A stretch of DNA of 64,000 nt from Gemmatimonadota bacterium (GTDB lineage Bacteria > Gemmatimonadota > Gemmatimonadetes > Gemmatimonadales > Gemmatimonadaceae). The stretch is taken from NCBI GenBank assembly GCA_016194585.1, contig JACQBG010000020.1, forward strand, positions 26,790 through 90,789, written 5' to 3'. Shown here in pieces: positions 18,849-26,960 of this stretch. The notes beneath the pieces are model-generated. The model did no database searches. It was not told the origin of the DNA and worked only from the letters and a program-made list of their open reading frames with translations. Every line of letters begins with the position of its first letter. Within the stretch, counting starts at the first letter, position 1. The translations under genes were made by a program, and so were the position numbers.

Positions 18849-20900
18849 TCATGGCGTCATCGACCCGACGATCATGATGTGCGCCTTCGGTGTGCCGGGG
18901 AACATGATCCACGGCTGATCGGGCAGCGGCACCGCCGACACCCCGACGCTCTCCGGGGTCGCGTAGGGGATGTACACCACGCTCAGCGGCCGCGCGCGGC
19001 TCAGCTTGTTCGTCGCGGCGTCGTAGTCCTCCTTCTTCCCCGTGAGCGTGTAGAGTGCGCCCACCGCCGGCATCTTGAGCTTGCCGCTCTTGATCTCGCG
19101 GAACCGCACGCTGTCGCGCTGCGGATCCTTCACGCCGGCCGCGGTCAGTTCGCGGCCGCGCGACATGAACGGCTCGAGCGACTTGTGGTAGCAGGCCACG
19201 TGGAAGTCGGGGCGCGTCACGTACAGCGCGAGACACGTCATCCCGTTCTTCCCTTGGCGGATGACCTCGAGCTTGTCCTTCGACCGGTAACCCATCACCG
19301 TCGCGCCGGCCTGCAGGTCCTTCGGCAAGGGGAGCACGGCGGCGGCGACCTGCTGTTCGACGCTCGGGAGCGCACTCCCTGGTGCCGTCGCGCCGGCGGT
19401 GGCCGCCGACTGCGCGGGAGCCAACCGCGGCGCAGCGGCCAAGGTGACCGCGGCGAGCGCCGCGACGATCGTGGTGGATGCTGGGGGGATGCTGCGCATC
19501 GACGATGCCCTCGTTGGGAATTTGGCCCGTACGGATTCCAGCGAATCTACGACCCAGCGAGCCGCTTTGCCCAGCGTGTAACCGGCGACCGTCGCGATCT
19601 CCTCGGGGGTGGGCTGCGCCGCCTCCCCCACCGAGCGCAGGATCCGCGTGCGCATCCGCAGCACGACGGGGCTCGCGATGGGGATCGCCTGGAAGTACGG
19701 ATCGTACTTCGTCCCCACGCCCTCGATGAGCGCGGCCGTGCGCGCGAAGTACACCATGTCGCGCGGCAACTGGATGGGGAAATCGTACAGGGTCTTCATC
19801 ACCCGGTCGGCCAGCAGCGCATCGATGCGCTGTTGCGTCGTCGTCTTGCCGAACGCGTTCACGATGAGCAGCTCGGCGAGGCGGTGCACGACCTCGTCGC
19901 TCGTGCCGGGAATGACGAGCCCCAGCGCCTGGAATCCGGCGGCCACGCCCTGCGGGTCGCGGCGGATGGCCGCGAGGACGGTGCGCGTGAGCACGCCGCG
20001 CGTCGCCTGCTCCACCCGCACCACCATGCCGAAATCGAGCAGCACGAGCCGTCCATCGTCGGTCACCATCAGGTTGCCCGGGTGCGGGTCGGCGTGGAAC
20101 AGCCCGTCGACGAGCATCATCTGCACGTACACGGCGACGAGCGTCTGCACGAGCCGCTTCACCTGCACCTGGTCGGGGCGCAGCTTGTCGATGCGCGTTC
20201 CCTCGATGAAGTCGAGCACGAGCACGCGCTGCCGCGTGAGCTCGTGCACGACGCGCGGGATCACCACGTCCCGGTTGCCGGCGAAGTTGCGTCCGATCTC
20301 CTCGGCGAACTCGGCCTCCAGCCGGAAATCGAGCTCCTCGTGGATGCGCGCCGAGAACTCCTCCACCACCGCGAGCAGCCCCATCGCGTGCGGATGCGTC
20401 CACCGCCGGTTCACCCAGCCGAGGATGCGTCGCGCCGCCGCGAGGTCGCGCTCGATGATGCGCTCGATCCCCGGACGGAGGATCTTCACCGCGACGTCGC
20501 GCCCCCGGTGGGTGGCGCGATGCACCTGCCCGAGCGAGGCCGCGGCCACCGGGATGCGGTTGAACGTCTCGAAGATCTGCTCGGGGCGCGCGCCGTCGTA
20601 CGACTCGCTCACGATGCGGTCGACCTCGGACACCGGGAACGGCGGCACGGCGTCGACGAGCACGCCGAGCTCGCCGAGGTAGGGCTCCGGGATGAGGTCG
20701 GCCCGCGAGGCGAAGACCTGCGCGAGCTTCACGAAGGTCGGCCCGAGCGCCGTGATGGCGGCCACGAGACCGCGCGCGCGCCGCGCGTGGAACGGCGGCG
20801 TCCGCACGACCGGAGCGCCCCACCAGAGCCACCGGCGGCGGTCACGGAAGAACGAGACGACGTAGGGCCCGAGGGCCAGGATGATCCGAAGAGTGCGCAC
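18849..20900 (-). CDS. UbiB/AarF (ABC1) kinase fused to a secreted-type module
   Basis: One uninterrupted 683-residue frame from GTG 20900. Residues 1 to ~450 are an ABC1/UbiB atypical kinase: ALGPTFVKLAQVFASR (KxGQ-type motif), AAASLGQVHRA (Ala-rich loop), VAVKILRPG, EELDFRLEA, DPHPGNLMV and LLDFGMV. Members support quinone or lipid metabolism. The usual paired C-terminal TM helices are missing. Instead, from residue ~468 the frame continues into a signal-peptide-like segment (AALAAVTLAAAPRLAPAQ) and a ~190-residue module I do not recognise (GNGMTCLALY-like core, WIMFPGTPKAHIM). An internal ATG with its own SD lies at the join, so separate translation of the second part is possible. Confidence 0.82.
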   Translation of the reverse strand: MRTLRIILALGPYVVSFFRDRRRWLWWGAPVVRTPPFHARRARGLVAAITALGPTFVKLAQVFASRADLIPEPYLGELGVLVDAVPPFPVSEVDRIVSESYDGARPEQIFETFNRIPVAAASLGQVHRATHRGRDVAVKILRPGIERIIERDLAAARRILGWVNRRWTHPHAMGLLAVVEEFSARIHEELDFRLEAEFAEEIGRNFAGNRDVVIPRVVHELTRQRVLVLDFIEGTRIDKLRPDQVQVKRLVQTLVAVYVQMMLVDGLFHADPHPGNLMVTDDGRLVLLDFGMVVRVEQATRGVLTRTVLAAIRRDPQGVAAGFQALGLVIPGTSDEVVHRLAELLIVNAFGKTTTQQRIDALLADRVMKTLYDFPIQLPRDMVYFARTAALIEGVGTKYDPYFQAIPIASPVVLRMRTRILRSVGEAAQPTPEEIATVAGYTLGKAARWVVDSLESVRAKFPTRASSMRSIPPASTTIVAALAAVTLAAAPRLAPAQSAATAGATAPGSALPSVEQQVAAAVLPLPKDLQAGATVMGYRSKDKLEVIRQGKNGMTCLALYVTRPDFHVACYHKSLEPFMSRGRELTAAGVKDPQRDSVRFREIKSGKLKMPAVGALYTLTGKKEDYDAATNKLSRARPLSVVYIPYATPESVGVSAVPLPDQPWIMFPGTPKAHIMIVGSMTP
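19497..19512 (-). promoter_or_regulatory. Internal SD and ATG at kinase/secreted-module join
   Basis: On the minus strand GAGGG (19512-19508) precedes ATG (19499-19497) by 8 bases. The ATG opens a 216-residue product (18849-19499) beginning with a signal-peptide-like sequence, in the same frame as the kinase. This is a credible independent start inside the fused ORF. Confidence 0.55.
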
Positions 20901-21034
20901 GGTCCTTGAACCTTAACGGAAGCCGTGAGCCGAAGTTCCGCCGTGCGGTCTCCGGCATGGCCGCGCGCACTTTCGGTGACGGCCAAGCCGAGCGTATAGT
21001 GCAGGGTGCTGGCGAACATCCGCGGAGCGCGCCA

Positions 21035-21469
21035 GTGCCGGTCACCGCCAAGCTGTCGAAATTGTTCTACGATCGCCTCGGCGAGCAGGTCGCCAACGAA
21101 CTCGTCACCTGGTTCAACGACGTGGACGCCACGTATCGCGCCGACCTTCGGGAGATGAACGAGCTCAACTTCGCGCGGTTCGACGCGAAGGTGGAGCAGC
21201 GTTTCGCCCAGGCCGACGCGAAGTGGGAGCAGCGGTTCGCTCAAGCGGACGCGAAGCTCGAGCAGCGATTCGCGGAGTACGACGCGAAGTGGGAGCGGCG
21301 CTTCGCCCAGTACGAGGCGAAGTGGGAGCAGCGGTTCGCCCTCCTGGAGGTGCGCATGGCCGAACTCGAGACCCGGCTCGAGCGCCGCCTCGGGGAGCAG
21401 GCCCGCTGGATGTTCGCCGCGTGGCTCAGCCTCATGATCCCGCTCATCGGACTCTGGCTGCGGCGCTAG
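21035..21469 (+). CDS. Hendecad coiled-coil protein with C-terminal TM anchor
   Basis: A 144-residue protein. GTG 21035 is chosen because GGAG lies 9 bases upstream and because KLSKLFYDRLGEQVANELV looks like a true folded N-terminus. Residues 46-111 consist of six consecutive 11-residue units of the form FAQADAKWEQR, a right-handed or straight coiled coil. One TM helix at the end (FAAWLSLMIPLIGLWL) tail-anchors it. Function unknown; similar architecture occurs in DUF1640-like proteins. It is divergent from the UbiB-like gene. Confidence 0.72.
   Translation: MPVTAKLSKLFYDRLGEQVANELVTWFNDVDATYRADLREMNELNFARFDAKVEQRFAQADAKWEQRFAQADAKLEQRFAEYDAKWERRFAQYEAKWEQRFALLEVRMAELETRLERRLGEQARWMFAAWLSLMIPLIGLWLRR
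21170..21367 (+). repeat. 33-bp tandem coding repeat (11-residue units)
   Basis: Five clear 33-bp units (21170-21334) and a degenerate sixth encode F-A-x-x-[DE]-A-K-[WVL]-E-[QR]-R. The DNA copies differ mainly in synonymous and core positions, which suggests duplication followed by drift under selection for the coil. Confidence 0.8.
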
Positions 21470-21602
21470 TTCCCGGTCGGCTCCCGGCCGACTTCCGCCC
21501 GGAATGGCAGGCACTCGCGCGGGGCCCAATAGCCCAACGCGCCTAGCCCACCCCCTGCCACTTCGGCATATTCCGAATCCCCCACCACGCCGAAGTGCAG
21601 TC

Positions 21603-21637
21603 ACCGTGAACGGTTCACCGTTCACCGTCCACCGTCC
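21603..21637 (+). repeat. Five-heptamer array upstream of gcvT
   Basis: ACCGTGA ACGGTTC ACCGTTC ACCGTCC ACCGTCC in exact 7-base phase, ending 14 bases before the gcvT ATG. Same family as the arrays at 8913, 22804, 52648 and 56196. Confidence 0.8.
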
Positions 21638-21651
21638 ACAGGCCGTCAATA

Positions 21652-22749
21652 ATGTCTGACCTCAAGCGTACCCCGTTCTACGCCCAGCACGTCGCCCTGG
21701 GCGCCAAGATGGTCCCGTTCGCCGGCTACGAGATGCCGGTGCAGTACCCCACCGGCATCACCGCCGAGCACAACGCGGTGCGCCAGGCCTGCGGGCTGTT
21801 CGACGTGAGCCACATGGGGGAGTTCAAGATCACGGGGCCGCAGGCGCTCGAGTTCGTGAACCACGTCACCTCGAACAACGTCGCCGCGCTCGCCCTCGGG
21901 CAGGTGCACTACTCCGGCATCCTGAACGAGCGCGGCACGTTCGAGGACGACTGCCTCGTCTACCGCGGACCCGACCACATCATGATGGTGGTGAACGCCA
22001 GCAACAAGGACAAGGACTTCGCCCACATCAGCAAGCAGCTCTCGAAGTTCGACTGCACGCTCGAGGACATCAGCGATCGCATCGCGCTGCTCGCCCTGCA
22101 GGGGCCCAAGGCGCAGGCGATCCTGCAGCCGCTCACCGACGTGAAGCTCGACGACATCAAGTACTACCACTTCGCCGAGGGGAAGGTGGCGGGGTGCGGG
22201 CCGATGGTCGTGAGCCGCACCGGCTATACGGGCGAGGACGGCTTCGAGCTCTACCACGACGTGAAGGATGCCGACAAGGTCTGGGCCGCCCTCATGGCGA
22301 CGGGACAGGTGACCCCCACCGGACTCGGCTGCCGCGACTCGCTCCGCCTCGAGATGGGGATGGCGCTCTACGGCAACGACATCGACGACACGGTCACGCC
22401 GTGGGAAGCGAACCTCGGCTGGCTCGTGAAGATGAAGAAGGGCGACTTCACGGGCCGCGCCGCGCTCGAAGCGCAGAAGGCCGCCGGCATCCCGAAGCGG
22501 CTCGTCGGCTTCGAGATCGCCGAGAAGTCGTTCCCGCGCCACGGCTACCCCGTGTTCGTGAACGGGCAGCCCAGCGGCACGGTGTGCAGCGGCACGGCGA
22601 GCCCGAGCTGCGGCGTGGCGATCGGCACCTGCTACGTGCCGTTCGCCCACGCGAAGGTCGGCAACACGCTCGAGGTCGAGATCCGCGGCAAGCGGCTCGA
22701 GGCGAAGATCGTGGAGATGCCGTTCTTCAAGAACGCGTCGCACAAGTAG
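21652..22749 (+). CDS. gcvT: Aminomethyltransferase, glycine cleavage T protein
   Basis: The T protein of the glycine cleavage system, which passes the aminomethyl carbon to tetrahydrofolate; 365 residues. The N-terminal motifs [28 protein letters not shown] (split across residues 7-30) and [11 protein letters not shown] are typical. [14 protein letters not shown] and [19 protein letters not shown] define the folate-binding domain, and [12 protein letters not shown] lies in the C-terminal barrel. Other gcv genes are not adjacent. No Shine-Dalgarno is visible before the ATG, and the heptamer array ends just upstream. Confidence 0.95.
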   Translation: MSDLKRTPFYAQHVALGAKMVPFAGYEMPVQYPTGITAEHNAVRQACGLFDVSHMGEFKITGPQALEFVNHVTSNNVAALALGQVHYSGILNERGTFEDDCLVYRGPDHIMMVVNASNKDKDFAHISKQLSKFDCTLEDISDRIALLALQGPKAQAILQPLTDVKLDDIKYYHFAEGKVAGCGPMVVSRTGYTGEDGFELYHDVKDADKVWAALMATGQVTPTGLGCRDSLRLEMGMALYGNDIDDTVTPWEANLGWLVKMKKGDFTGRAALEAQKAAGIPKRLVGFEIAEKSFPRHGYPVFVNGQPSGTVCSGTASPSCGVAIGTCYVPFAHAKVGNTLEVEIRGKRLEAKIVEMPFFKNASHK

Positions 22750-22760
22750 TCGTTCGTCCC

Positions 22761-22783
22761 GCGCGCCGGCTGAGCCGGCGCGC
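22761..22783 (+). terminator. Hairpin after gcvT
   Basis: A 10-bp perfect stem (GCGCGCCGGC / GCCGGCGCGC) with a 3-base loop, 12 bases after the gcvT stop. No U-run follows, so termination strength is uncertain. Confidence 0.5.
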
Positions 22784-22803
22784 CGGGGCGTTCGCGGTCG
22801 TGC

Positions 22804-22838
22804 ACGGTGAACCGTTCACCGTGGACCGTCCACCGTAC
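22804..22838 (+). repeat. Five-heptamer array upstream of sigma54 activator
   Basis: ACGGTGA ACCGTTC ACCGTGG ACCGTCC ACCGTAC in 7-base phase, followed by ACTCG and then the start codon 18 bases after the array. GGTGAAC/GTTCACC and GTGGAC/GTCCAC form two adjacent small palindromes. Confidence 0.82.
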
Positions 22839-22855
22839 ACTCGCGCTCGCCGTCC

Positions 22856-24418
22856 ATGAAAGTCCTCATCACACTCACCGACGTCGAACCGGCCGTGCGG
22901 CTGAACGCCGCGCTCGAAGCCGCGGGGGTCCAGACGGCGATGGTCAGCCCGATGGACGACCTCGGCGCGTCCGTGCGCCGCGAACGTCCCGACGCCATCG
23001 TCATCACCGGCAACCTGCTCGACACGCAGACGCTGCAGCTCGTGCGGCAGCAGCTGTGGAGCGGCGCCGCGGTGCTGGGGCTCGCCGACGTGGGGGACCC
23101 GCAGCTCGAGGCGCGGCTGCGCGCGGTGGGATTCAACGAGGTGCTCGCCAAGCCGGTGCCCGCCGACGAATTGCTCGGCCGCGTGCAGGCGCTGCTCGCG
23201 CGGCGCACGCTCGCCGAGGAGACCGGGTTGTACGGCGAGAGCGAGGCGGTGCGCGAAGTGCTGGTGAAGGTGGAGCAGATGGCGCCGGTGAGCAGCACGG
23301 TGCTCATCGAAGGCGAGAGCGGCACCGGCAAGGAGCTCGTGGCGCGCGCCATCCACCGGTTGAGTCCGCGGCGGGCCAAGCCGTTCATCGCCGTGAACGT
23401 GGGCGCGCTCCCGGAGACGCTGCTCGAGAGCGAGCTGTTCGGCCACGAGAAGGGGTCGTTCACCGGCGCGGCGGAGCGGCGCATCGGGCGGTTCGAACTC
23501 GCCCATGGCGGCACGATCTTCCTCGACGAGATCGGCGACGTGCCGCAGAGCACGCAGGTCAAGCTGCTGCGCGTGCTCGAGGAGCGCGAAGTGACGCGCG
23601 TGGGCGGCACGCAGACGATCCCGGTGGACGTGCGGGTGGTGGCGGCGACGAACCGTCCGCTGCGCGACGCGGTGGAGCGCGGGCACTTCCGCAGCGACCT
23701 GTACTACCGGCTCAACGTGCTGAGCATCTACCTGCCGCCGCTGCGCGAGCGGCGTGACGACATCGTGCTGCTGGTGCGGCGGTTCGTGCAGGAGTTCTCG
23801 CAGCAGCACGATCGCGAGTTCCGCGGCATCACGCCGGAGGCGCTGGCGGCGCTGGTGAGTTATGCGTGGCCGGGGAACGTGCGCGAGCTCAGGAACCTGG
23901 TGGAGAGCATGGTGGTGCTCGCGCACGGGCGCGAGATCGGGGTGGACGACATCCCGCCGCAGATCCGCGGCGCGAGCGGGGCGGGGCGGCTGTTGCCCGT
24001 GCACATCGGGCCCGTGATGCGCGAGGGGGAGCGGGCGGAGGGGCGGGAGCTGGAGTTCATCGTGCGGAGCCTGGTGGAGCTGAAGCTGCAGGTGGAGGAG
24101 CTCCGGCGCCGGGTGGACGACGATCGGACTCACCTCGCCAATCTGGCGGCGGTGGGCGTTGCGGGCGCGTCCGGAGGACTCGGCGCGCTGGTGGGGGGAG
24201 TGGAACCGCCGAGCGCGGCACCCGCCACGAACGTGGTGACGATCACTCCTGGGATGACGATGGCGCAGATCGAGCGGGCGGCGATCGAGAATGCGTTGCG
24301 GGAGACCCGTGGGAATCGTCGTAAAGCCGCAGAGATACTCGACATCGGGGAGCGGACGCTGTACCGGAAGTTGAAGGAGTACGGACTCCCGGTGACGGGT
24401 TTCGATTCGGACAATTAG
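22856..24418 (+). CDS. Sigma54-dependent NtrC-family activator with degenerate receiver
   Basis: A 520-residue bacterial enhancer-binding protein. Residues 1-118 fold like a receiver, but the phosphoacceptor position reads VITGNLL instead of an aspartate and only the switch lysine (LAKPV) remains, so phosphorylation is unlikely. The AAA+ domain (about residues 125-365) has Walker A GESGTGKE, the sigma54 loop GSFTGA (Ser for the usual Ala), Walker [13 protein letters not shown] and the [11 protein letters not shown] sensor. A long linker precedes a Fis-type HTH ([19 protein letters not shown]). The next gene may be its target or partner. Confidence 0.92.
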   Translation: MKVLITLTDVEPAVRLNAALEAAGVQTAMVSPMDDLGASVRRERPDAIVITGNLLDTQTLQLVRQQLWSGAAVLGLADVGDPQLEARLRAVGFNEVLAKPVPADELLGRVQALLARRTLAEETGLYGESEAVREVLVKVEQMAPVSSTVLIEGESGTGKELVARAIHRLSPRRAKPFIAVNVGALPETLLESELFGHEKGSFTGAAERRIGRFELAHGGTIFLDEIGDVPQSTQVKLLRVLEEREVTRVGGTQTIPVDVRVVAATNRPLRDAVERGHFRSDLYYRLNVLSIYLPPLRERRDDIVLLVRRFVQEFSQQHDREFRGITPEALAALVSYAWPGNVRELRNLVESMVVLAHGREIGVDDIPPQIRGASGAGRLLPVHIGPVMREGERAEGRELEFIVRSLVELKLQVEELRRRVDDDRTHLANLAAVGVAGASGGLGALVGGVEPPSAAPATNVVTITPGMTMAQIERAAIENALRETRGNRRKAAEILDIGERTLYRKLKEYGLPVTGFDSDN

Positions 24419-24564
24419 TCCGATGCTTGCTCTGATGGACAAAAGGTATACATATTCGTCCTAAATGCGGTCGGTTCGAGTGTGAATCGGTCGAAAGCGG
24501 GTGATTGCGCGCGCGAATGTGCGGCGGATCACGTCGTGAACCGTGGGTGCACAGGGGATCGCGA

Positions 24565-25338
24565 GTGAATTCGAAGCCGAGCATGCCGTCGCCGATCGCG
24601 GGGAGTGTATTGCCGCTTCAGCGGGCGGAGGAGCTCATCGGATCGTTGGCGGGTGTGGTGAGCGCTCGGATCGTGGCGAGCGAGAACGGCACGGTGGAAG
24701 CGATCCACGTGCTGGTGCAGGGAGAGACGCAGCCGAAGCAGATGGTGCGCAACATCGAGAGCGCGTTGATGGCGGATCTCGGGATGCGGGTGGACCATCG
24801 GAAGGTGAGCGTGGCGACGACGACGCGCCGGAGCGGGGAAGTCGCGGTGACGCCGCCGCCTCAGCCGTCGGCGGCGGTCCCGGCGCCGGTGGGCGTGGCA
24901 GCGGCCATGCAGGAGCGTCAGGTGACAGTCGAGCCGGCGGAGGCATCCGGGCGGGCGTTGTATTTCGAGGACGTCGAAGTCCGGGGTTCGCGCGTGAAGG
25001 GAGTGACGTGCAAGGTCACGTTGCGACGCGGGAGCGAGCAGTACGTCGGCGAGGCGGAGGGGCAGGAGGCCGGGGACAAGGCGCGGGTGGAGCTGGCGGC
25101 GAGCGCGGCGGTGCATGCGATCGTGCTGGCGGAGGGGAATGGCCGCACGCTGAGTCTCGAGGGGGCGAAAGTGATCAGCGCGTTCGACCGTGAGCTGGTG
25201 TTGGTGGCGGTGGTGGCGCGTTCGGGGCGGCAGGCGCAGTTTCTGACCGGCTGCTGCGAGATGAAGGACAACAGCGAGACGGCGAGCGCGTTGGCGGTAT
25301 TGAACGCGACGAACCGTTGGGTGGAGGGTGTGAAGTAG
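24565..25338 (+). CDS. Conserved hypothetical protein
   Basis: A 257-residue soluble protein. GTG 24565 is preceded by AGGGGA; ATG 24583 is an alternative. The N-terminal ~75 residues (VVSARIVASENGTVEAIHV, KQMVRNIESALMADLGMRV) form a compact alpha/beta unit. A Pro/Ala linker (about residues 92-115) leads to a second domain with the similar pattern VKGVTCKVTLRRGSEQYVGEA and AASAAVHAIVLAEGN. I do not recognise a function. The 146-base gap before it is AT-richer than its surroundings and may hold a promoter. Confidence 0.72.
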   Translation: MNSKPSMPSPIAGSVLPLQRAEELIGSLAGVVSARIVASENGTVEAIHVLVQGETQPKQMVRNIESALMADLGMRVDHRKVSVATTTRRSGEVAVTPPPQPSAAVPAPVGVAAAMQERQVTVEPAEASGRALYFEDVEVRGSRVKGVTCKVTLRRGSEQYVGEAEGQEAGDKARVELAASAAVHAIVLAEGNGRTLSLEGAKVISAFDRELVLVAVVARSGRQAQFLTGCCEMKDNSETASALAVLNATNRWVEGVK

Positions 25339-25472
25339 GAGCTGCGGCGCCACCGTGGCGCGGCGGTAACGCGGGACTACAGGAAACGACTGAGGAGAAA
25401 AAAACCCCCGACTCCGGCAGAGCGAAGCTGAGCGGGCCAAAGGGCAGTACGAGCGGAGCCAACCTTGTTTAG

Positions 25473-25500
25473 CACGTCCGAATTGGGCGTGACTTTTTTT
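25473..25500 (+). terminator. Intrinsic terminator with T7 run
   Basis: A 7-bp stem CACGTCC / GGGCGTG (one G-U pair) with a GAATT loop is followed by AC and seven T. It would end transcription from the upstream gene or act as an attenuator for the HD-GYP gene. Confidence 0.7.
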
Positions 25501-25520
25501 CCCAAGGGAGGTGACGCAAA

Positions 25521-25583
25521 ATGGCCGCGCTTGTGATGAGTCTCTTCTCGTTCGTGCTGGGCGATACGCTGGTTTGGAGGTAA
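25521..25583 (+). CDS. Putative 20-residue leader peptide
   Basis: ATG 25521 to TAA 25583 encodes a 20-residue peptide (MAALVMSLFSFVLGDTLVWR), with AAGGGAGGTGA a few bases upstream, the strongest Shine-Dalgarno in this region. The stop codon touches the right arm of the long inverted repeat, so ribosome position would affect that pairing. The peptide is hydrophobic in the middle and could also be a tiny membrane peptide. No homologue known to me. Confidence 0.5.
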   Translation: MAALVMSLFSFVLGDTLVWR

Positions 25584-25622
25584 GCCGGAGTCGGGGGTTT
25601 CCTCAGGTCTCTTGGTGCAGCT

Positions 25623-26960
25623 ATGGTGGATCGGCAAACCAAACGATTCGTGGGATTGGTCGCGGCGGCCGCTTTGGTCGCGGCGGGCCTTTCCGCGCGT
25701 GTTGGTCTTGGTTTCGACGAGTACTCGCTGCAAGCGGCAGGGTTCTTCGCGCTTCTCGGAGCGCTGGCAAGCGTTCTCGCCTACAATCTCCCGCGCGATG
25801 CGGCCGGAAACATCTCGTTCATTCCGCTGCTGAGCGCGGCAGCAATTGCTCCGAGCTTGTCGGTCGTCCTGGCGTGCACTCTCGCGGTTACGCTCGCCGA
25901 AGTCATGCACCGGCGTGAGTTTGTGAAGGCTGTGTTCAACATCTCACAGACGTCACTCGCGATTGCTGTAGCAGTCTTGATCTATCACGCGTTGGGAGGC
26001 ACGCCACTGTCTCCCTCCCAGAACCAGCCGATCTTCCCGTTCATGGTGGCGTTCACAGCGTTCTTCATAGTGAACACCGCGTGCGTGTCGGGCGTGATCG
26101 CGGTTAGTCAACACCAACGATTCCTCGGCATCTGGTGGCAGAACACTCGGGGAGCATTGGTATATGACTTCTTCGCAATTCCGGCTGTGTATGGATTTGC
26201 GTTTGTGTATGCCAAGTTCGACGCCGGGTGGTGCGCGGCTCTTGCCCTGCCACTCTTCGGCTTGCGGCAGTTGTACAAAACGAATTGGCAGCTTGAGAGG
26301 ATCAATGAGGAATTGCTGCAAGTGATGGTGGCCGCAATCGAAGCACGCGACCCTTACACTTCAGGCCATTCTCAGCGCGTTGCCGAATACGCCGGAATAG
26401 TGGCACGGTCGGCCGGTGTGGGCGCTCGGTCGGTAGGCCGCCTCGCCATGGCCGGGCTCTTGCACGACATCGGCAAGATCTATGAAGAATTCGCCCCGAT
26501 TCTCCGCAAGCCAGGACGACTGACGGCGGAGGAATTCGAAATCATGAAGACGCACTCGGAGAAGGGTGCGCGACTTGTTGCAAAAGTCTCACAACTTCGC
26601 GATCTCGTGGGTCCCATTCGGAGTCACCATGAAGCATGGGACGGCTCTGGTTACCCTGATGGCCTGCAAGGCTCGGCGATTCCGTTGTGGGCGCGAGTCA
26701 TTGCATTCGCTGATACGATTGACGCGATGACGACCGACCGACCTTATCGCGAAGCTCTCGACGCAGATACGGTGCGCGCGGAGTTGGTGCGAGAGTCCGG
26801 GACGCAATTTGATCCTGTGATTGCGCGTCGTCTAACGTCTGACGAGCACTGGTCCGAGATGGCCGTTGCGATTAGCCGCAATATCGCGTCTCGTCGTTCA
26901 CCGACGCATGCGATTCCGGCGGTGCGGCTCGTCGGAGAACGAGCCCAGGCTCGCGCCTAG
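25623..26960 (+). CDS. Membrane HD-GYP domain protein (putative c-di-GMP phosphodiesterase)
   Basis: A 445-residue protein. Residues 1 to ~215 hold about seven hydrophobic segments, a membrane sensor region of unknown type. The C-terminal HD-GYP domain has SGHSQRVAEYAGIVA, AGLLHDIGKI (HD pair near residue 281), a THSEKGARL metal ligand, SHHEAWDGSGYPDGL (the GYP motif) and AFADTIDAMTTDRPYR. All metal ligands are visible, so it is probably active against cyclic di-GMP. Base composition is clearly lower in GC than neighbours. The gene meets the SARP regulator tail-to-tail, sharing the stop palindrome CTAG. Confidence 0.9.
   Translation: MVDRQTKRFVGLVAAAALVAAGLSARVGLGFDEYSLQAAGFFALLGALASVLAYNLPRDAAGNISFIPLLSAAAIAPSLSVVLACTLAVTLAEVMHRREFVKAVFNISQTSLAIAVAVLIYHALGGTPLSPSQNQPIFPFMVAFTAFFIVNTACVSGVIAVSQHQRFLGIWWQNTRGALVYDFFAIPAVYGFAFVYAKFDAGWCAALALPLFGLRQLYKTNWQLERINEELLQVMVAAIEARDPYTSGHSQRVAEYAGIVARSAGVGARSVGRLAMAGLLHDIGKIYEEFAPILRKPGRLTAEEFEIMKTHSEKGARLVAKVSQLRDLVGPIRSHHEAWDGSGYPDGLQGSAIPLWARVIAFADTIDAMTTDRPYREALDADTVRAELVRESGTQFDPVIARRLTSDEHWSEMAVAISRNIASRRSPTHAIPAVRLVGERAQARA

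Larger units (their letters stand above)
25390..25606 (+). other. Leader region closed by a long inverted repeat
   Basis: The left arm (25390-25418) and right arm (25584-25606) are complementary over about 23 bp: CTGAGGA...AAACCCCCGACTCCGGC pairs with GCCGGAGTCGGGGGTTTCCTCAG, the left arm carrying a few extra A/G bases. Between the arms lie a hairpin with a T7 run, a strong Shine-Dalgarno and a 20-codon ORF whose stop directly abuts the right arm. The region fills the gap between the hypothetical gene and the HD-GYP gene. Its composition is less GC-rich than upstream. It could be a regulatory leader RNA or a small inverted-repeat element; no known riboswitch class matched by eye. Confidence 0.65.

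Noticed and set aside
21559..21597. Possible glycine riboswitch before gcvT (CACTTCGGC...GCCGAAGTG hairpin, GCCGAAG sequence)
   Set aside because: Only a simple stem-loop is present; the conserved glycine aptamer elements such as the CTCTCAGG-type strand and tandem architecture are missing.
22727..24442. Long minus-strand ORF opposite the sigma54 activator
   Set aside because: His/Arg/Leu-rich composition and exact antisense phase to a well-supported gene mark it as a high-GC shadow, as with the similar frames across the window.
25390..25520. c-di-GMP-I (GEMM) riboswitch before the HD-GYP gene
   Set aside because: GACGCAAA at 25513 resembles part of the GEMM core, but the tetraloop/receptor, paired GGCA-AACC arms and downstream P1 strand could not be placed.
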